From the NCBI RefSeq assembly GCF_947499695.1, contig NZ_CANMPQ010000003.1:186001-250000 (forward strand): 64,000 nt of DNA. The letters are read 5' to 3'. The notes under the pieces were generated by a model, which worked only from the letters and a program-made list of their open reading frames with translations, was not told the DNA's origin and ran no database searches. Both the position numbers and the translations under genes were made by a program. This stretch comes from an uncultured Allomuricauda sp. GTDB lineage: Bacteria; Bacteroidota; Bacteroidia; Flavobacteriales; Flavobacteriaceae. Positions 35,957 to 46,506 of this stretch are shown piece by piece. Numbering within the stretch: position 1 is the stretch's first letter; each line of letters starts with the position of its first letter.

Positions 35957-36925
35957 CTACCCTTCTACTAATTCTTTAATAGATTTTTCCTTGAGTAAAT
36001 TATCAAAGTACTCAATGGTCTTTCCAAGACCTGTTCTCAAATCCACACTGGGTTCCCAACCCTCTAAGCGTTCTTGTGCCAATGAAATATCTGGCTTACG
36101 CTGCATGGGGTCATCTGCTGGAAGTGGCAAATGAATAATTCTGGATTTGGACCCGGTAAGGTCTATGATATTTTCTGCGAGTTCCAACATGGTAAACTCT
36201 CCTGGGTTTCCAATGTTGATCGGACCAATAAAGTCATCTTCGGTATCCATCATCTTGATCATTCCATCTACCAAATCACTTACATATTGAAAGCTTCTGG
36301 TTTGGGTTCCATCTCCGAAAATTGTAATGTCTTTTCCTTGCAGTGCCTGCATGATAAAGTTGGATACTACCCTACCATCATCCGGTTCCATTCTAGGTCC
36401 GTAGGTATTGAATATTCGAATGATCTTGACCAAAACATCATTGGAATTGTGATAGTTCACAAACAAAGATTCAGCGCAACGTTTGCCTTCATCGTAGCAT
36501 GATCGGATTCCAATCGGGTTTACATGACCCCAATAATCTTCTGGTTGCGGATGCAACTCTGGATCACCGTAGACCTCGCTTGTTGAAGCCTGTAGAATCT
36601 TCGCCTTAATACGTTTCGCCAATCCCAACATATTAATAGCGCCTAAAACAGATGTTTTAATTGTCTTAATGGGATTATGCTGATAATGCACCGGTGAAGC
36701 GGGACACGCCAGATTGTAGATTTCGTCTACTTCCAAGAAATAAGGCAAGGTCACATCGTGACGAATTATCTCAAAATATGGGTTATCCATTAAATGGACT
36801 ATTTTACTTTTCCGTCCAGTAAAGTAGTTATCCATACTGACCACTTCATTGCCTTCTTTCAGCAATCTTTCACATAAATGAGAGCCAACAAAACCTGCCC
36901 CTCCTGTTACCAATATTCGTTTCAT
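35957..36925 (-). CDS. UDP-glucuronate decarboxylase (UDP-xylose synthase)
   Basis: NAD-dependent enzyme making UDP-xylose from UDP-glucuronic acid, or a close relative in the epimerase/dehydratase superfamily. 322 residues: TGGAGFVG at 7-14, catalytic T115-S-E117 in ASTSEVYGD, Tyr144-x3-Lys148 in CYDEGK. The stretches [18 protein letters not shown] and [11 protein letters not shown] are the usual UXS signatures. Upstream of it, 7 bases away, is the UDP-glucose dehydrogenase that supplies its substrate, supporting a xylose- or glucuronate-containing polymer. Confidence 0.93.
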   Translation of the reverse strand: MKRILVTGGAGFVGSHLCERLLKEGNEVVSMDNYFTGRKSKIVHLMDNPYFEIIRHDVTLPYFLEVDEIYNLACPASPVHYQHNPIKTIKTSVLGAINMLGLAKRIKAKILQASTSEVYGDPELHPQPEDYWGHVNPIGIRSCYDEGKRCAESLFVNYHNSNDVLVKIIRIFNTYGPRMEPDDGRVVSNFIMQALQGKDITIFGDGTQTRSFQYVSDLVDGMIKMMDTEDDFIGPINIGNPGEFTMLELAENIIDLTGSKSRIIHLPLPADDPMQRKPDISLAQERLEGWEPSVDLRTGLGKTIEYFDNLLKEKSIKELVEG

Positions 36926-36932
36926 TGTGCTA

Positions 36933-38285
36933 TTAAATATTTATGGTTTCTTTTTCCGTGCTACTCACCACATTTCTTCCAATGCTGTGGTATGTAAATC
37001 CAAGTTCTCCCATTTCCTCTGGGTCGTAAATGTTTCGACCATCAAAGACGAGTTTCTCGTTCATCAGTTTTTCCAAAATCCTGAAATTCGGCATTCTGAA
37101 TTCGGACCATTCCGTGACAACAATCAAGGCATCGGCCTCAATTATGGCGTCATATTCGTCCTTGGCGTATTCTATTTTATCTCCTAAAATGCGCTTTGTT
37201 TCCTCCATGGCAACTGGGTCATATGCCCTGACGTTTGCCCCTAAGGCTTTTAATTGCTCAATAATTACAAGTGACGGTGCTTCACGCATGTCGTCGGTTT
37301 TGGGTTTAAAGGACAATCCCCAAAGACCAAACTGCTTGCCTTTTAGGTTTTCACCGAAATGTGCTTTTATCTTTTCGACCAGCACTGATTTCTGTCTATA
37401 GTTAACACTTTCAACAGCCTTCAAAACTTCCAAAGAATGTCCATATTCATCTGCTGTTCTGACCAATGCTTGCACATCTTTTGGGAAGCAACTGCCCCCA
37501 TAACCCGTTCCTGGGTAAATGAATTTGTTTCCAATTCTTGTATCTGAGCCTATGCCTTTTCTTACCAAATCGACATTGGCACCAACCAACTCGCATAGGT
37601 TTGCAATGTCGTTCATAAAGCTAATCTTGGTGGCCAACATAGAGTTTGCCGCATATTTTGTCATCTCTGAAGAGAAAATATCCATAAACAAAAGTGGGTG
37701 CCCGTTCATTAAGAAGGGCTTATACAACTTGCGCATCACTTTTTCAGCGCGCTTGCTCTCAATTCCCACCACAATACGATCAGGTTTTAGAAAATCATCT
37801 ACTGCACTTCCTTCTTTCAAGAATTCTGGATTTGAAGCAACATCAAAGGGAATTCGAACATTCCTATTTGACAATTCTTCTTCTACGGCCGCCTTCACCT
37901 TATATGAAGTTCCTACCGGCACCGTACTTTTGGTAATGACTACTTTGTAGTCTTCCATATGCTGACCGATTTCTCGAGCAACACCCAATACGTATTTTAA
38001 ATCGGCACTTCCATCTTCATCGGGAGGTGTTCCAACGGCAATAAAAACAGCATCGCTATCTTTGATTCCCTTTTTAAGATTCGTGGTAAAAGAGATTCTA
38101 CCTTTGTCAATATTCCGTTCTAGTATTACATCGAGTCCGGGTTCGTAAATTGGCACCTCTCCGTTTCGGAGCTTTTCAATTTTTTTCTCATCTATGTCCA
38201 CACAGACGACATTGATTCCGGTTTCTGCGAAACAAGTTCCCGTGACCAAACCCACATATCCTGTTCCAACTACTGTTATATTCAT
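36933..38285 (-). CDS. ugd: UDP-glucose 6-dehydrogenase
   Basis: Oxidises UDP-glucose to UDP-glucuronic acid with two NAD+. 450 residues, family length. NAD motif GTGYVG at 7-12, TVPVGT at 121-126, the catalytic cysteine Cys266 in [10 protein letters not shown] and the substrate-binding C-terminal domain ([16 protein letters not shown]). It begins the small operon continuing into the UDP-xylose synthase and the glycosyltransferases downstream. It lies 50 bases after the LruC protein gene. Confidence 0.97.
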   Translation of the reverse strand: MNITVVGTGYVGLVTGTCFAETGINVVCVDIDEKKIEKLRNGEVPIYEPGLDVILERNIDKGRISFTTNLKKGIKDSDAVFIAVGTPPDEDGSADLKYVLGVAREIGQHMEDYKVVITKSTVPVGTSYKVKAAVEEELSNRNVRIPFDVASNPEFLKEGSAVDDFLKPDRIVVGIESKRAEKVMRKLYKPFLMNGHPLLFMDIFSSEMTKYAANSMLATKISFMNDIANLCELVGANVDLVRKGIGSDTRIGNKFIYPGTGYGGSCFPKDVQALVRTADEYGHSLEVLKAVESVNYRQKSVLVEKIKAHFGENLKGKQFGLWGLSFKPKTDDMREAPSLVIIEQLKALGANVRAYDPVAMEETKRILGDKIEYAKDEYDAIIEADALIVVTEWSEFRMPNFRILEKLMNEKLVFDGRNIYDPEEMGELGFTYHSIGRNVVSSTEKETINI

Positions 38286-38335
38286 AATCTTATATTTCTA
38301 TTAAGGTTGATTTTATTATTTATTCTTTGCTACTG

Positions 38336-40261
38336 TTATTTTATGTACCAATCAATGTTTTGGGTACCACCAGAGTTAGCCCAATTCACAAAATCGGGAT
38401 ACTCCTGATTAATGGACACGGTTTCTGGCGGGGGTACAAACCCCTCATAGATATTTAATGCCCAAGGAAGATTCATACTTGTTTTATAGTACCTATTGTT
38501 GGAAGGGTTGCTAAAATCATCTCCTGAAGCTAGAAACCCTGCTTTACTTGTTGGTGGAAGATCTGGCAGATGTATTTCCTTGGCTCTTGTTGCATCAGCA
38601 ATTAAAAATGAATTGAAGGGCACATCTCCCAATGAGTTAACATCCATAGGATTGGCAAACGTAATTTCGATATTGATGGTTTCTCCCGCTCTTCCAATCA
38701 CATTTCCAATCACAAAAACAACAGTCTCATCCGCAGCTGTACCTGTTTCCGTTCCATTTGCCGCAACATTTATATAATCCGCATTCAACACTTGTCCAGT
38801 TATGCCAGAAATATTGGATGGTGCTATTGGAAAGGTGAACGCAAATCCATTTTCTAGGTGTCCTCCAATTGATTCTATGGTGAAAGTTGCCTGAATTTTG
38901 GTAACCATATTATCTGCGTTCGCCATTAAATTGAAATTGTAATCCATGGCCAAATCGTTAAAATCATAATCTCCAATATGCGGCCATAAATCCTCAAAAA
39001 CCATTTTACCGGAAGAATTGATCGATGGGGAAAAATTGTTAAACGCCAGATTAAAATCGAATGGAAAGTCATCCAATGTATTATCCACACCGTCTACATC
39101 AGCATCATTAGCAGTATCAAGAGTTCCAAAATCCAATACCTGAACAGCACCAATCGGGTTTGAGGTGATATAGAAAAGTGAATCGTTAAAATCTCCGTCG
39201 TCGCCATTTCTTGGCCCATCCTCGATTCCCAATACAGCTAGATTTCTATTGGGGTCGTTCAACAGTACCATTTGCGATTTATTATTGTTATCGGTGTTAA
39301 AAGTTTCTTCAGAATAGTAGGTGTGTTGTCCTTTTCCTACCTTATTTCCTTTCCATCCGTTGGAGACCACAAACCATGAAACCACAGTGTTGGCTGGAAA
39401 TCTTCCAAGGTGAACTTTATCTCCTGGAAATAACCCTCCTCCCGCTCCATTCATCGAGGCATTGGGAAAAATGACGGTGTGTGCCGTAATATCATCTGAT
39501 GAAGCAGGTGCCTGACCAACAGGAAATGAATAGAAGCCCAAAGTATTTCTCCAAACGGCACTTTCTGCAACGAATGTGACCCAAACATCAGCTTCTTCGG
39601 TGATCACAAGATTAGTTTCTTTGTTATCTAAGTACTCGGGATGAAGGTCGTTGACACTTTGATTTTCAGGAAGCGATGCGTTGATATCATCCAATAATTC
39701 CTGAGTAATCACATCTGGTGTTTCCATTACATCCGGAACTCCATTGGAATCATGTCCACTCAAGAAAGTAAAATCAATATCCCCCGGGGGTTTATTGGAT
39801 TTTGACTTTAATGTTATGCCACTTATCTTACCTGCAACAGGAATATTCCGATCATAAAGACTATTGTAATCAAAGTTAATGCTGTTGTTTACGATTGGGA
39901 GTCTGACCAAAGGGGTTAAACCCAGGTAGTTGGTTGAAATAAGAACGGAATCAGTTTCTGTGCTTAGTTGAAACTGCTTCCCAAAATGGCCGTTGTCATC
40001 AAAATTTGCTTTGCCAAAGGCCAGACTATCTTGTTCACCCTTTTTTCCATATAATGTGAACACCGCATTATCTAAAAATTCAGGCACATTCAATGAGACC
40101 GTAACGCTCCGACTTGTCGAATAATCAAAATCGGAGGGCACATCGAATACGGAGAGGGGCCCTTCCACTTCTGGTGGGGGATCAAGATCGTTTTCACTCA
40201 CACATCCATATAAAATGGATATGAATAGGGACAAAATTGTAATTTGCACACTTTTGGACAT
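38336..40261 (-). CDS. LruC-domain surface lipoprotein
   Basis: 641 residues, predicted lipoprotein (YGCVSEN, Cys20). The body is beta-rich with two LruC/DUF4842-type signatures: NGDDGDFNDSLFYIT (about residue 355) and the aspartate-rich DYDFNDLAMDYNFNLMAN (about residue 435), both likely calcium-binding. It ends in SGGTQNIDWYIK. LruC proteins are found in Leptospira and Bacteroidota cell surfaces; function unclear. It sits in the middle of the EPS genes, in an isolated position with its own copy of the 16-bp motif 31 bases upstream, so it may be exported with the polysaccharide or bind it. Confidence 0.85.
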   Translation of the reverse strand: MSKSVQITILSLFISILYGCVSENDLDPPPEVEGPLSVFDVPSDFDYSTSRSVTVSLNVPEFLDNAVFTLYGKKGEQDSLAFGKANFDDNGHFGKQFQLSTETDSVLISTNYLGLTPLVRLPIVNNSINFDYNSLYDRNIPVAGKISGITLKSKSNKPPGDIDFTFLSGHDSNGVPDVMETPDVITQELLDDINASLPENQSVNDLHPEYLDNKETNLVITEEADVWVTFVAESAVWRNTLGFYSFPVGQAPASSDDITAHTVIFPNASMNGAGGGLFPGDKVHLGRFPANTVVSWFVVSNGWKGNKVGKGQHTYYSEETFNTDNNNKSQMVLLNDPNRNLAVLGIEDGPRNGDDGDFNDSLFYITSNPIGAVQVLDFGTLDTANDADVDGVDNTLDDFPFDFNLAFNNFSPSINSSGKMVFEDLWPHIGDYDFNDLAMDYNFNLMANADNMVTKIQATFTIESIGGHLENGFAFTFPIAPSNISGITGQVLNADYINVAANGTETGTAADETVVFVIGNVIGRAGETINIEITFANPMDVNSLGDVPFNSFLIADATRAKEIHLPDLPPTSKAGFLASGDDFSNPSNNRYYKTSMNLPWALNIYEGFVPPPETVSINQEYPDFVNWANSGGTQNIDWYIK

Positions 40262-40284
40262 AAAAGTAGGTTTATTAACTATTT

Positions 40285-40300
40285 GTAAATATTATCCTAC
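40285..40300 (+). promoter_or_regulatory. 16-bp near-palindromic operator-like site upstream of LruC gene
   Basis: GTAAATATTATCCTAC, one base different from the site upstream of rfbB (GTAAATATAATCCTAC), with flanks TTT and ATTTTAAG. Centre about 31 bases before the start codon of the minus-strand gene. Confidence 0.6.
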
Positions 40301-40417
40301 ATTTTAAGAAGGAAAAGTATTTGTTGTAAAGTATTGAATTCGTGTTGTAAACACACAGCAAAGGAGTTCTTAATGCCCATGAGCGCCCTTTTCTTTGCTG
40401 AAATTCAAGGGTCTGAC

Positions 40418-41317
40418 TTACCCCATTTTAGTTCCATGTGTCATATTCCATGAAATGGCTCTCCAAAATGCCTTAAAGTGTTGGTGTTCATTTTTTACCA
40501 AGAACTGCAGACTGTTCTTTGGTATAGAAATCAAGCATTGGAAAATAAGGCTGACACCCAATTGAAACGGTTTAAAATTGCGTCTTGCAAACAGTATTCG
40601 ATTTCGAGAAATGTAATAGGTTTTTAAGGGACTGAATTTTCCTGTTGAAATGGACTCCTTGTGTAAAATATAGGATTTAGGCTGATAATAGATTTTGTAT
40701 CCTGCCCGTTTGATCATTTCCGCCCAATCATGTTCTTCGTAATACAAAAAGTAGATCTCTGTCATCATCCCAACTTTTTCCACCACTTTTCGTGGTACCA
40801 TCATTGCTGCTCCATGGATGGATTCAGTTTCTCCTTCTTTATCAAAACGTCCATCATCTTTTTGATGGTAACCGATACTATTATTCCGAATGGTCCAATG
40901 GTTCATCGGGGTGTAACCCGCATATTGAATCAGTTCAGGGTTCCAATGGAATTTTATTTTAGGACTCACCATCCCAATAGTTTCATCTTCTTGCAAGGTT
41001 TGAACCAAAGGTTCAATAAATCCTTCTGGAACAATAGTATCGTTATTAATGAACAATAAATATGCTCCCCTGGATTGTTTCACTCCCAGATTATTTCCAC
41101 CCGCAAATCCCAAATTCTCCTTGCTTTTTATTAAGCATACTTCAGGGAATTGTTCTTTGATAATATCTGGGTTGTCATTAGGTGAAGCGTTGTCTACGAC
41201 AATTACCTCAACATTTGGGTAAGTCAATCCTTTTAGGGACTGTAACATCTCAAGAGTAACTGCCGATTCATTATAGTTAATGGTGATAATGGATACCAAG
41301 GGAAATTCTTCGTGCAT
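40418..41317 (-). CDS. GT2-family glycosyltransferase (rhamnosyltransferase-like)
   Basis: 299 residues, cytosolic GT-A enzyme. VSIITINYNESAVT at the start, VVDNASPNDN, LLFINNDTIVP (DxD position), GAAMMVPRKVVEKVG and YYEEHDWAEMIKRAGYKIYY with the catalytic Glu/Asp. This is the pattern of rhamnosyl- and galactosyltransferases acting on EPS repeats; with rfbBACD in the window dTDP-rhamnose is a plausible donor, though not proven. It is 10 bases downstream of the polymerase gene, and followed by a 156-base gap before the LruC gene. Confidence 0.92.
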   Translation of the reverse strand: MHEEFPLVSIITINYNESAVTLEMLQSLKGLTYPNVEVIVVDNASPNDNPDIIKEQFPEVCLIKSKENLGFAGGNNLGVKQSRGAYLLFINNDTIVPEGFIEPLVQTLQEDETIGMVSPKIKFHWNPELIQYAGYTPMNHWTIRNNSIGYHQKDDGRFDKEGETESIHGAAMMVPRKVVEKVGMMTEIYFLYYEEHDWAEMIKRAGYKIYYQPKSYILHKESISTGKFSPLKTYYISRNRILFARRNFKPFQLGVSLIFQCLISIPKNSLQFLVKNEHQHFKAFWRAISWNMTHGTKMG

Positions 41318-41327
41318 AATTTTATAT

Positions 41328-42812
41328 TTAGGCTGCTAGAGCCAATTCTTCTTGTTCTAATTGTTCCTTTTCTTGCTGAATCTTCTTATCCCATTTTGGC
41401 GAAAGGAAGATAAAAACCATCCCCACATACATTAGAATTCCTGTAGGAAACTGTCCAAATACTCCATTGCCATAAGAAGCCAGCATGATTCCGGCCATAC
41501 CGCAGACCAGAGCTGTTACCTGTCCTTTTAACCAATCGTCCCGTATTTTAAACATGCAGTTGTACGCTCCTGTTATCAAAACAAAAAACAGGATAAACAA
41601 ATGGAGCCATAAACCGATAATCCCCATATCCGCCCATATAGCCACAAACCAACTATCGGTAGCTGTATTGGCCAAAAACGTATGTGGAGTAAATCGTTGC
41701 CCCCAGTTTCCTGTAGAACCTATACCACCACCAAAAGGTCTTGAGGCAAGATATCCGGAAAGTTTTCTTTGGTTTTCCAAACGCACTTGCAGGGATGCGT
41801 CATTTGGGTCGAAAGCGGTACGCATTCTTCGAATTTGGTCATTGGTGTTACCAATTGTGGTGTATTTGAAAAACACAAATATGGCGATTCCGGCCATTGC
41901 TCCAAGAACAATACTTGGGATATGTTTTCTTACAATAATGAACATCACTCCGCCCATAGCCGGTACGGCAATAGCTCCTCTTGTACCTGAAATCAACATC
42001 CCATACAATCCCATTATGGCAACAAAACCGAAGAATGCCCTAAGCTTGAAATTATCCTTCATAAAGAGGGTCAAAATTCCAAAAACCACTCCAGTATGAC
42101 CTTGCGATGCTCCAAACTGTCCCGCATCGGAATAGAAGGAAAAGATTCGAAGTTTCCCAAAAAGAATATGAGTAACTGCGCCTCCGCCATCCAACCAGGC
42201 TTGTTCAAAAGAATCTACGCCAAGAGTCATCTGTATTATACCTTTAAACGTTCCCAAAAGGCTGATTACTCCCCAAATCATAAAGAAAGTCATCATGTCC
42301 TTTGGTCGATTGAATAGGATAAAACACAATGGAATAATCAACCATTGATAGAGTGCAATTCCACGCATGGCATAGAACCAAGCTTCTATACTAACGGCTT
42401 CCGGGTTTACCGCCTGCATCATGGCATAACCAAACCAAATACTCGCCAAAACGGTCAATTGTGAACGTGCATTACTCCAAGGCAAACGAATCCGGAACTC
42501 TTTAAAAAAGAGCGCCATGTACATCATAAATAACAGTCCATCTATCATTAATCCCCATGTCCCCGGCAAGTATCTTGAGATTCCCGTCACAAAAAAACTA
42601 AATGCTATTATGGTTATGATTCCTATTCTTGGCGAAAGAAATAGATTGATTACATATAGCATACCCAAGGGAAAAGCAATAATTCCTATCCCCGCAATAA
42701 TTCCTTTGGAGGCGATAAGCAAGGCAGATGCGATTGCCAATGAAAATAATGTAAGAATCGGTAGCGGTTTCTTTAACAAGTCTTGACCATATGTTCGCTC
42801 AAATGGATTCAT
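41328..42812 (-). CDS. O-antigen/EPS polymerase (Wzy-like, O-antigen ligase family)
   Basis: Multi-span inner-membrane protein of 494 residues that polymerises lipid-linked repeat units or ligates them. About 11 to 13 hydrophobic segments with a long periplasmic loop at about 320-395 that carries the conserved pattern RPFGGGIGSTGNWGQRFTPH, typical of the Wzy_C/O-antigen ligase family. C-terminal tail rich in Glu and Gln. Its first 4 bases overlap the stop of the flippase gene (ATGA-type overlap). Sequence conservation of this family is low, so the role rests on topology and context. Confidence 0.82.
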   Translation of the reverse strand: MNPFERTYGQDLLKKPLPILTLFSLAIASALLIASKGIIAGIGIIAFPLGMLYVINLFLSPRIGIITIIAFSFFVTGISRYLPGTWGLMIDGLLFMMYMALFFKEFRIRLPWSNARSQLTVLASIWFGYAMMQAVNPEAVSIEAWFYAMRGIALYQWLIIPLCFILFNRPKDMMTFFMIWGVISLLGTFKGIIQMTLGVDSFEQAWLDGGGAVTHILFGKLRIFSFYSDAGQFGASQGHTGVVFGILTLFMKDNFKLRAFFGFVAIMGLYGMLISGTRGAIAVPAMGGVMFIIVRKHIPSIVLGAMAGIAIFVFFKYTTIGNTNDQIRRMRTAFDPNDASLQVRLENQRKLSGYLASRPFGGGIGSTGNWGQRFTPHTFLANTATDSWFVAIWADMGIIGLWLHLFILFFVLITGAYNCMFKIRDDWLKGQVTALVCGMAGIMLASYGNGVFGQFPTGILMYVGMVFIFLSPKWDKKIQQEKEQLEQEELALAA

Positions 42813-44155
42813 GGGGCCAAATAGGTATTGAGACTTTTAAAGAAAAGGACTCCTTCAGGAAATATTCGTTTGGATTGAATTTGAATTTCCCTTCGTAAAT
42901 AATAGAAGCCCAAAAAGATTCCTATCAATGTGAAAATGACAGTTCCAACAGCGACTAAAGCCAATGATTGGAACACGAAGACTGCAATAAAATCAACCAC
43001 AATATTCGCCAAGGTCATAATAATGACCTTATTCAGATTTAATCGAGGTCTGTTTATACTATCCAGGAGCACTCCTGTAAACCTGTCAATAGGCAATAAA
43101 AGAGTGTATAAAGTGAAGATTCTAAAAATCAATGTAAGTTGAGGTAATACTTCGATGTATTCCTCTCCCCCTAAAATGAGCACCAGTTCTTCGGCCAAAA
43201 TGAAACATACAATCGAAACTGGAACAAAAAGTAACGTGATTGCCCCGGAATAGGCATAAAACGTTTTCCGGACACCTTGCATATCTCCATCAATGCACTT
43301 TTTAGACATTCGGGGATATGCCGTCATCGTGAAGCTACGCAACGGAATTCCTAGCAGATCTGTAAGTTTCAACGGGATGGCGTACATCGCTATGCCGGCA
43401 GAACCCAAAATTGGACTCAATCCGATAATGAATGTATCTGCACTTTTTAATAGGCTTGATCCTATCAAGGTACCCATAGAGTACTTTCCGAAATTGATAA
43501 GTTCCTTGGTGGTGGCCTTTTCTGCATATTTTACGTAGAGACATCCATCCCATTTTTTGATTAAACACCAAACACTGGAGACCACATTCACTCCCAGATG
43601 TACCCATAGAATTTCAATAATACCGAGATGCAACCACCAATGATTCAAAATCAGAAAAATGACAAATAAACCTATATTGGAAAGACGCACATACATCATT
43701 CCCATAAAATCTTGTTTGGCTTGAAACAAAGCCATGGCATTGTTCCAACTTAAGTTGGTCGTCGCCAAAATCGGATACCATGTAAGGAAAAGCAGGTATC
43801 CATAGTTTAATTCAACTCCACTATAGGAAACCAGAGCATATAAGCTCCAACAAAAAAGGGTTGTAATTCCCAAAAGCTTTAGGTTGATCTTAAAGCTAGA
43901 GCCCATTAGTTTTTTATAATCCTCAGGCTTCGCCCCGGATAAGAGTCTTACCGAAGAAGTTTGTGTTAAACCAAATCGTAATAGGTCCACAAAAGTTGCT
44001 AAGGTTACGTATAACACCCAGTCACCGAATAACTCCTTACTAAGCTGTCTGGTCAATAGCATAAAACTCAATAATCCCAAAGCAGCTATAAGCACATTTG
44101 TGATCAAAGAGCTCATATTTTTCTCCTTTGCTATGTTGCTAATTCTTTTCAGCAT
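42809..44155 (-). CDS. Oligosaccharide flippase (Wzx-like, MATE/MOP superfamily)
   Basis: Translocates undecaprenyl-linked repeat units across the inner membrane. 448 residues, about 12 to 14 transmembrane helices spread evenly (LITNVLIAALGLLSFMLL, FLTWYPILATTNLSW, GLFVIFLILNHWWLHLG, ALVAVGTVIFTLIGIFLGFYYL). A conserved loop (AKEKNMSSLITN; YPRMSKKCIDGD) matches polysaccharide-biosynthesis flippases. It overlaps both neighbours, the polymerase by 4 bases and the chain-length gene by 1 base. Confidence 0.87.
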   Translation of the reverse strand: MLKRISNIAKEKNMSSLITNVLIAALGLLSFMLLTRQLSKELFGDWVLYVTLATFVDLLRFGLTQTSSVRLLSGAKPEDYKKLMGSSFKINLKLLGITTLFCWSLYALVSYSGVELNYGYLLFLTWYPILATTNLSWNNAMALFQAKQDFMGMMYVRLSNIGLFVIFLILNHWWLHLGIIEILWVHLGVNVVSSVWCLIKKWDGCLYVKYAEKATTKELINFGKYSMGTLIGSSLLKSADTFIIGLSPILGSAGIAMYAIPLKLTDLLGIPLRSFTMTAYPRMSKKCIDGDMQGVRKTFYAYSGAITLLFVPVSIVCFILAEELVLILGGEEYIEVLPQLTLIFRIFTLYTLLLPIDRFTGVLLDSINRPRLNLNKVIIMTLANIVVDFIAVFVFQSLALVAVGTVIFTLIGIFLGFYYLRREIQIQSKRIFPEGVLFFKSLNTYLAP

Positions 44156-46503
44156 TATGCGATTGATTTTTTAGCGAAGAATCTAAGTTGCACCAGTTTC
44201 TTCATCCATTTTCTAAATCGTGATCGTTGTTTTGGCAAGTCCCCTACAACAGTTTCCATTTCAAGCACTTTTACTCCATTTAAAATAATTGTGGGTTCTG
44301 GGCCTGTGGTAGCTTCGGTGAATACTTTTAATGCATTGGCATCGGCACTGCTCCATGATCGATTTGCGCGTGCTACCAAAAAGGAAAAATCAATGGTTGC
44401 CGCCAATTTCACCGGAAACGGATTCTTGATTATGCTCGGTAACTCAAGTATTACAAAATCGAAAAATTTGAAGTCTAAAATTCGTCGTGAACTATCAAAT
44501 TCTTCGATTGTTGAAATTTTGTACAGTTTATCAGTAACCTCATAGACAATCTGCGCATAATTATCATCTATGGGCTGTACTTCACATTCAATATCAAATT
44601 CTGTCATTGCTTGTTGATACCGCTCATCAATTACCTCAATCTCATATTGATCATTGACAACATATGAAATAGCGGTATCTCTTCGATGTGACATTTCAAC
44701 CTCATAGGGATCGTAAGTAATGTGCAATATTTTATACCCTAACTCACATAGTTTGGACACCAAATGTTCACAGATAAATGATTTCCCTTCATTCTCTTGA
44801 GTAGAAAAAACCATGTTGACGACTGGGCCTTCTTGGTTCTTCTTGAATTGGTTCAAGATCATGTTTTTGGATATGGCATTTACTGCTTTATTGGTCAGAT
44901 ATTCGAAATCAATCTTTTTATTTTTCTTTGAAATGACAGGAAATATTGAAGATACTTCCAGGCCTATTTTTTCTTCAGCGCGCTTTGCAGTGTTCAAATT
45001 GCCATCTAAAAACTCTAGTACCAATACGGTAATTGCAACCAAAATGAATCCGAAAATCGCAGCAACGATAACCAATAAAATTCGCTTACTGGGGTTCGGT
45101 TTAATTGGAAATATTGGTGTTTCCGTGATTTTCAGGTTGGATTGCAACTCAACATTTTGCTGTCTTAATTTGGCCAACCCCAAGCTATGCAAAAGACTTA
45201 AATACTCTTGCTCTTCAATATTGATTTTCCGTTCCAGTTTTTTCATGGTTGCACCCAAGGGAGCATACCAGGTATACAGCTCATCAAATTCGATTCGTTT
45301 TTGGTCCAATATTTTAAGTTCTGCCTTTGCTCCTTCATAGGTTATGGTATTCTCCAACCAATCGCCAAGAATACTTGAAGACGCCACTCCATTTTTATCA
45401 TGATCTACAACAAAAACGGTATCAATGGCTTGCCTAAGCTCAGCCTTAATTGCATTCATTTTCTTTGTGGATTCTACAATTTTTCTGGCATTCTCTGCTT
45501 GGATGGTTGAATCTCTAGAGAGATCCAGACTTTTCATCGAAATGGTATAGTTAAGCTTGGCCAGCTCATCCCGAAGATTCAAAATCCTTTTACTTTTCAG
45601 TCGTTTTTTCTCATGTGTTCCCAGCTTTTTCTCCAACTCTGGAAGTACTGCTTTGGCTGCATGATAACGCTGCTGTACTTCTTGATAACGCAGCTCAAAA
45701 TTCTCTCTACGCGAAGCCAATTGCTTGGTTTGCTCGTAGTAGTTCATGATTTTATTTCCCTTGTTAAAATCCAAAAGTTCCTTTTCAGCAGCATTGAGTT
45801 GCCCCGTAGTTTTATTTAATTGATTTTCGAAATAACTAACCACCGCATCGGACTGATTTGCCTTGATATCGGCATTGGCTTTGATAAAGGTTTCTGTTAG
45901 GATCAACAATGTATTCTGACAAATCCCAGGGTCCTCGGATTGATATGATATATCTACAAAATCACTAATGGAAATACGTCTTACCCCTATTTTCTCTAGG
46001 ATTTTGCCAACACTGTAGTCCGGATGTTCCAAGTTGATCAGTTCATTGATAAAGTTGTCATGGCTTTGATCTTTATAAGCCAAGAGTTTCTCGTAAGTTT
46101 TTTCAAGGTCACCCCTAACTGCTAAAGCTTTTACGTCTTCGGGAACTATCTCCATCAATTCAGCGTACTTTTTCCTCGAAATAATGCGAACATCAGCACT
46201 ATCCAAAAGGATATGTTGAGCAAAAAGTTTTAGCGAAACCTTCTCAAGTGTAGCCCTCGATTTTATAAGGTTCAAAAGGTTATCATAGGCTATATTAGTT
46301 TTGCTGTAATCAAACTTTGTATTGTCCAATTCTATGGTTGAACCAGTAGCAAAAGCGGTATAAATCCTCGCTTTGGAATCGTAAACCTTTGGCTGATTTT
46401 TAGTTAGGAAAAACACCAAACTCCCAAGCAAGATTGGCACTGATATCAGCAGCCATATATGCCGGAGCAGGATTCTAACAAAAAACAGCAGATTAAATTT
46501 CAT
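44155..46503 (-). CDS. Polysaccharide chain-length/co-polymerase protein with degenerate BY-kinase domain
   Basis: 782 residues. Two membrane helices (about 15-32 and 480-503) flank a long periplasmic helical region with coiled coils (230-340), the Wzz/Wzc architecture. Residues 560-782 are related to tyrosine autokinases: MVFSTQENEGKSFICEHL in the Walker A position, where the usual GEGKS is NEGKS, ILHITYDPYE for the second motif, and FFDFVILELPSI for Walker B, where the aspartate is Leu-Glu. The C-terminus (VQLRFFAKKSIA) has no tyrosine cluster. The kinase activity is therefore probably lost, while nucleotide binding cannot be excluded. It controls chain length together with the polymerase. 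Confidence 0.85.
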   Translation of the reverse strand: MKFNLLFFVRILLRHIWLLISVPILLGSLVFFLTKNQPKVYDSKARIYTAFATGSTIELDNTKFDYSKTNIAYDNLLNLIKSRATLEKVSLKLFAQHILLDSADVRIISRKKYAELMEIVPEDVKALAVRGDLEKTYEKLLAYKDQSHDNFINELINLEHPDYSVGKILEKIGVRRISISDFVDISYQSEDPGICQNTLLILTETFIKANADIKANQSDAVVSYFENQLNKTTGQLNAAEKELLDFNKGNKIMNYYEQTKQLASRRENFELRYQEVQQRYHAAKAVLPELEKKLGTHEKKRLKSKRILNLRDELAKLNYTISMKSLDLSRDSTIQAENARKIVESTKKMNAIKAELRQAIDTVFVVDHDKNGVASSSILGDWLENTITYEGAKAELKILDQKRIEFDELYTWYAPLGATMKKLERKINIEEQEYLSLLHSLGLAKLRQQNVELQSNLKITETPIFPIKPNPSKRILLVIVAAIFGFILVAITVLVLEFLDGNLNTAKRAEEKIGLEVSSIFPVISKKNKKIDFEYLTNKAVNAISKNMILNQFKKNQEGPVVNMVFSTQENEGKSFICEHLVSKLCELGYKILHITYDPYEVEMSHRRDTAISYVVNDQYEIEVIDERYQQAMTEFDIECEVQPIDDNYAQIVYEVTDKLYKISTIEEFDSSRRILDFKFFDFVILELPSIIKNPFPVKLAATIDFSFLVARANRSWSSADANALKVFTEATTGPEPTIILNGVKVLEMETVVGDLPKQRSRFRKWMKKLVQLRFFAKKSIA

Positions 46504-46506
46504 TCT

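Noticed and set aside
41485-42099. 204-codon plus-strand ORF opposite the polymerase gene
   Set aside because: Antisense to a long, well-supported gene; no start context or domain.
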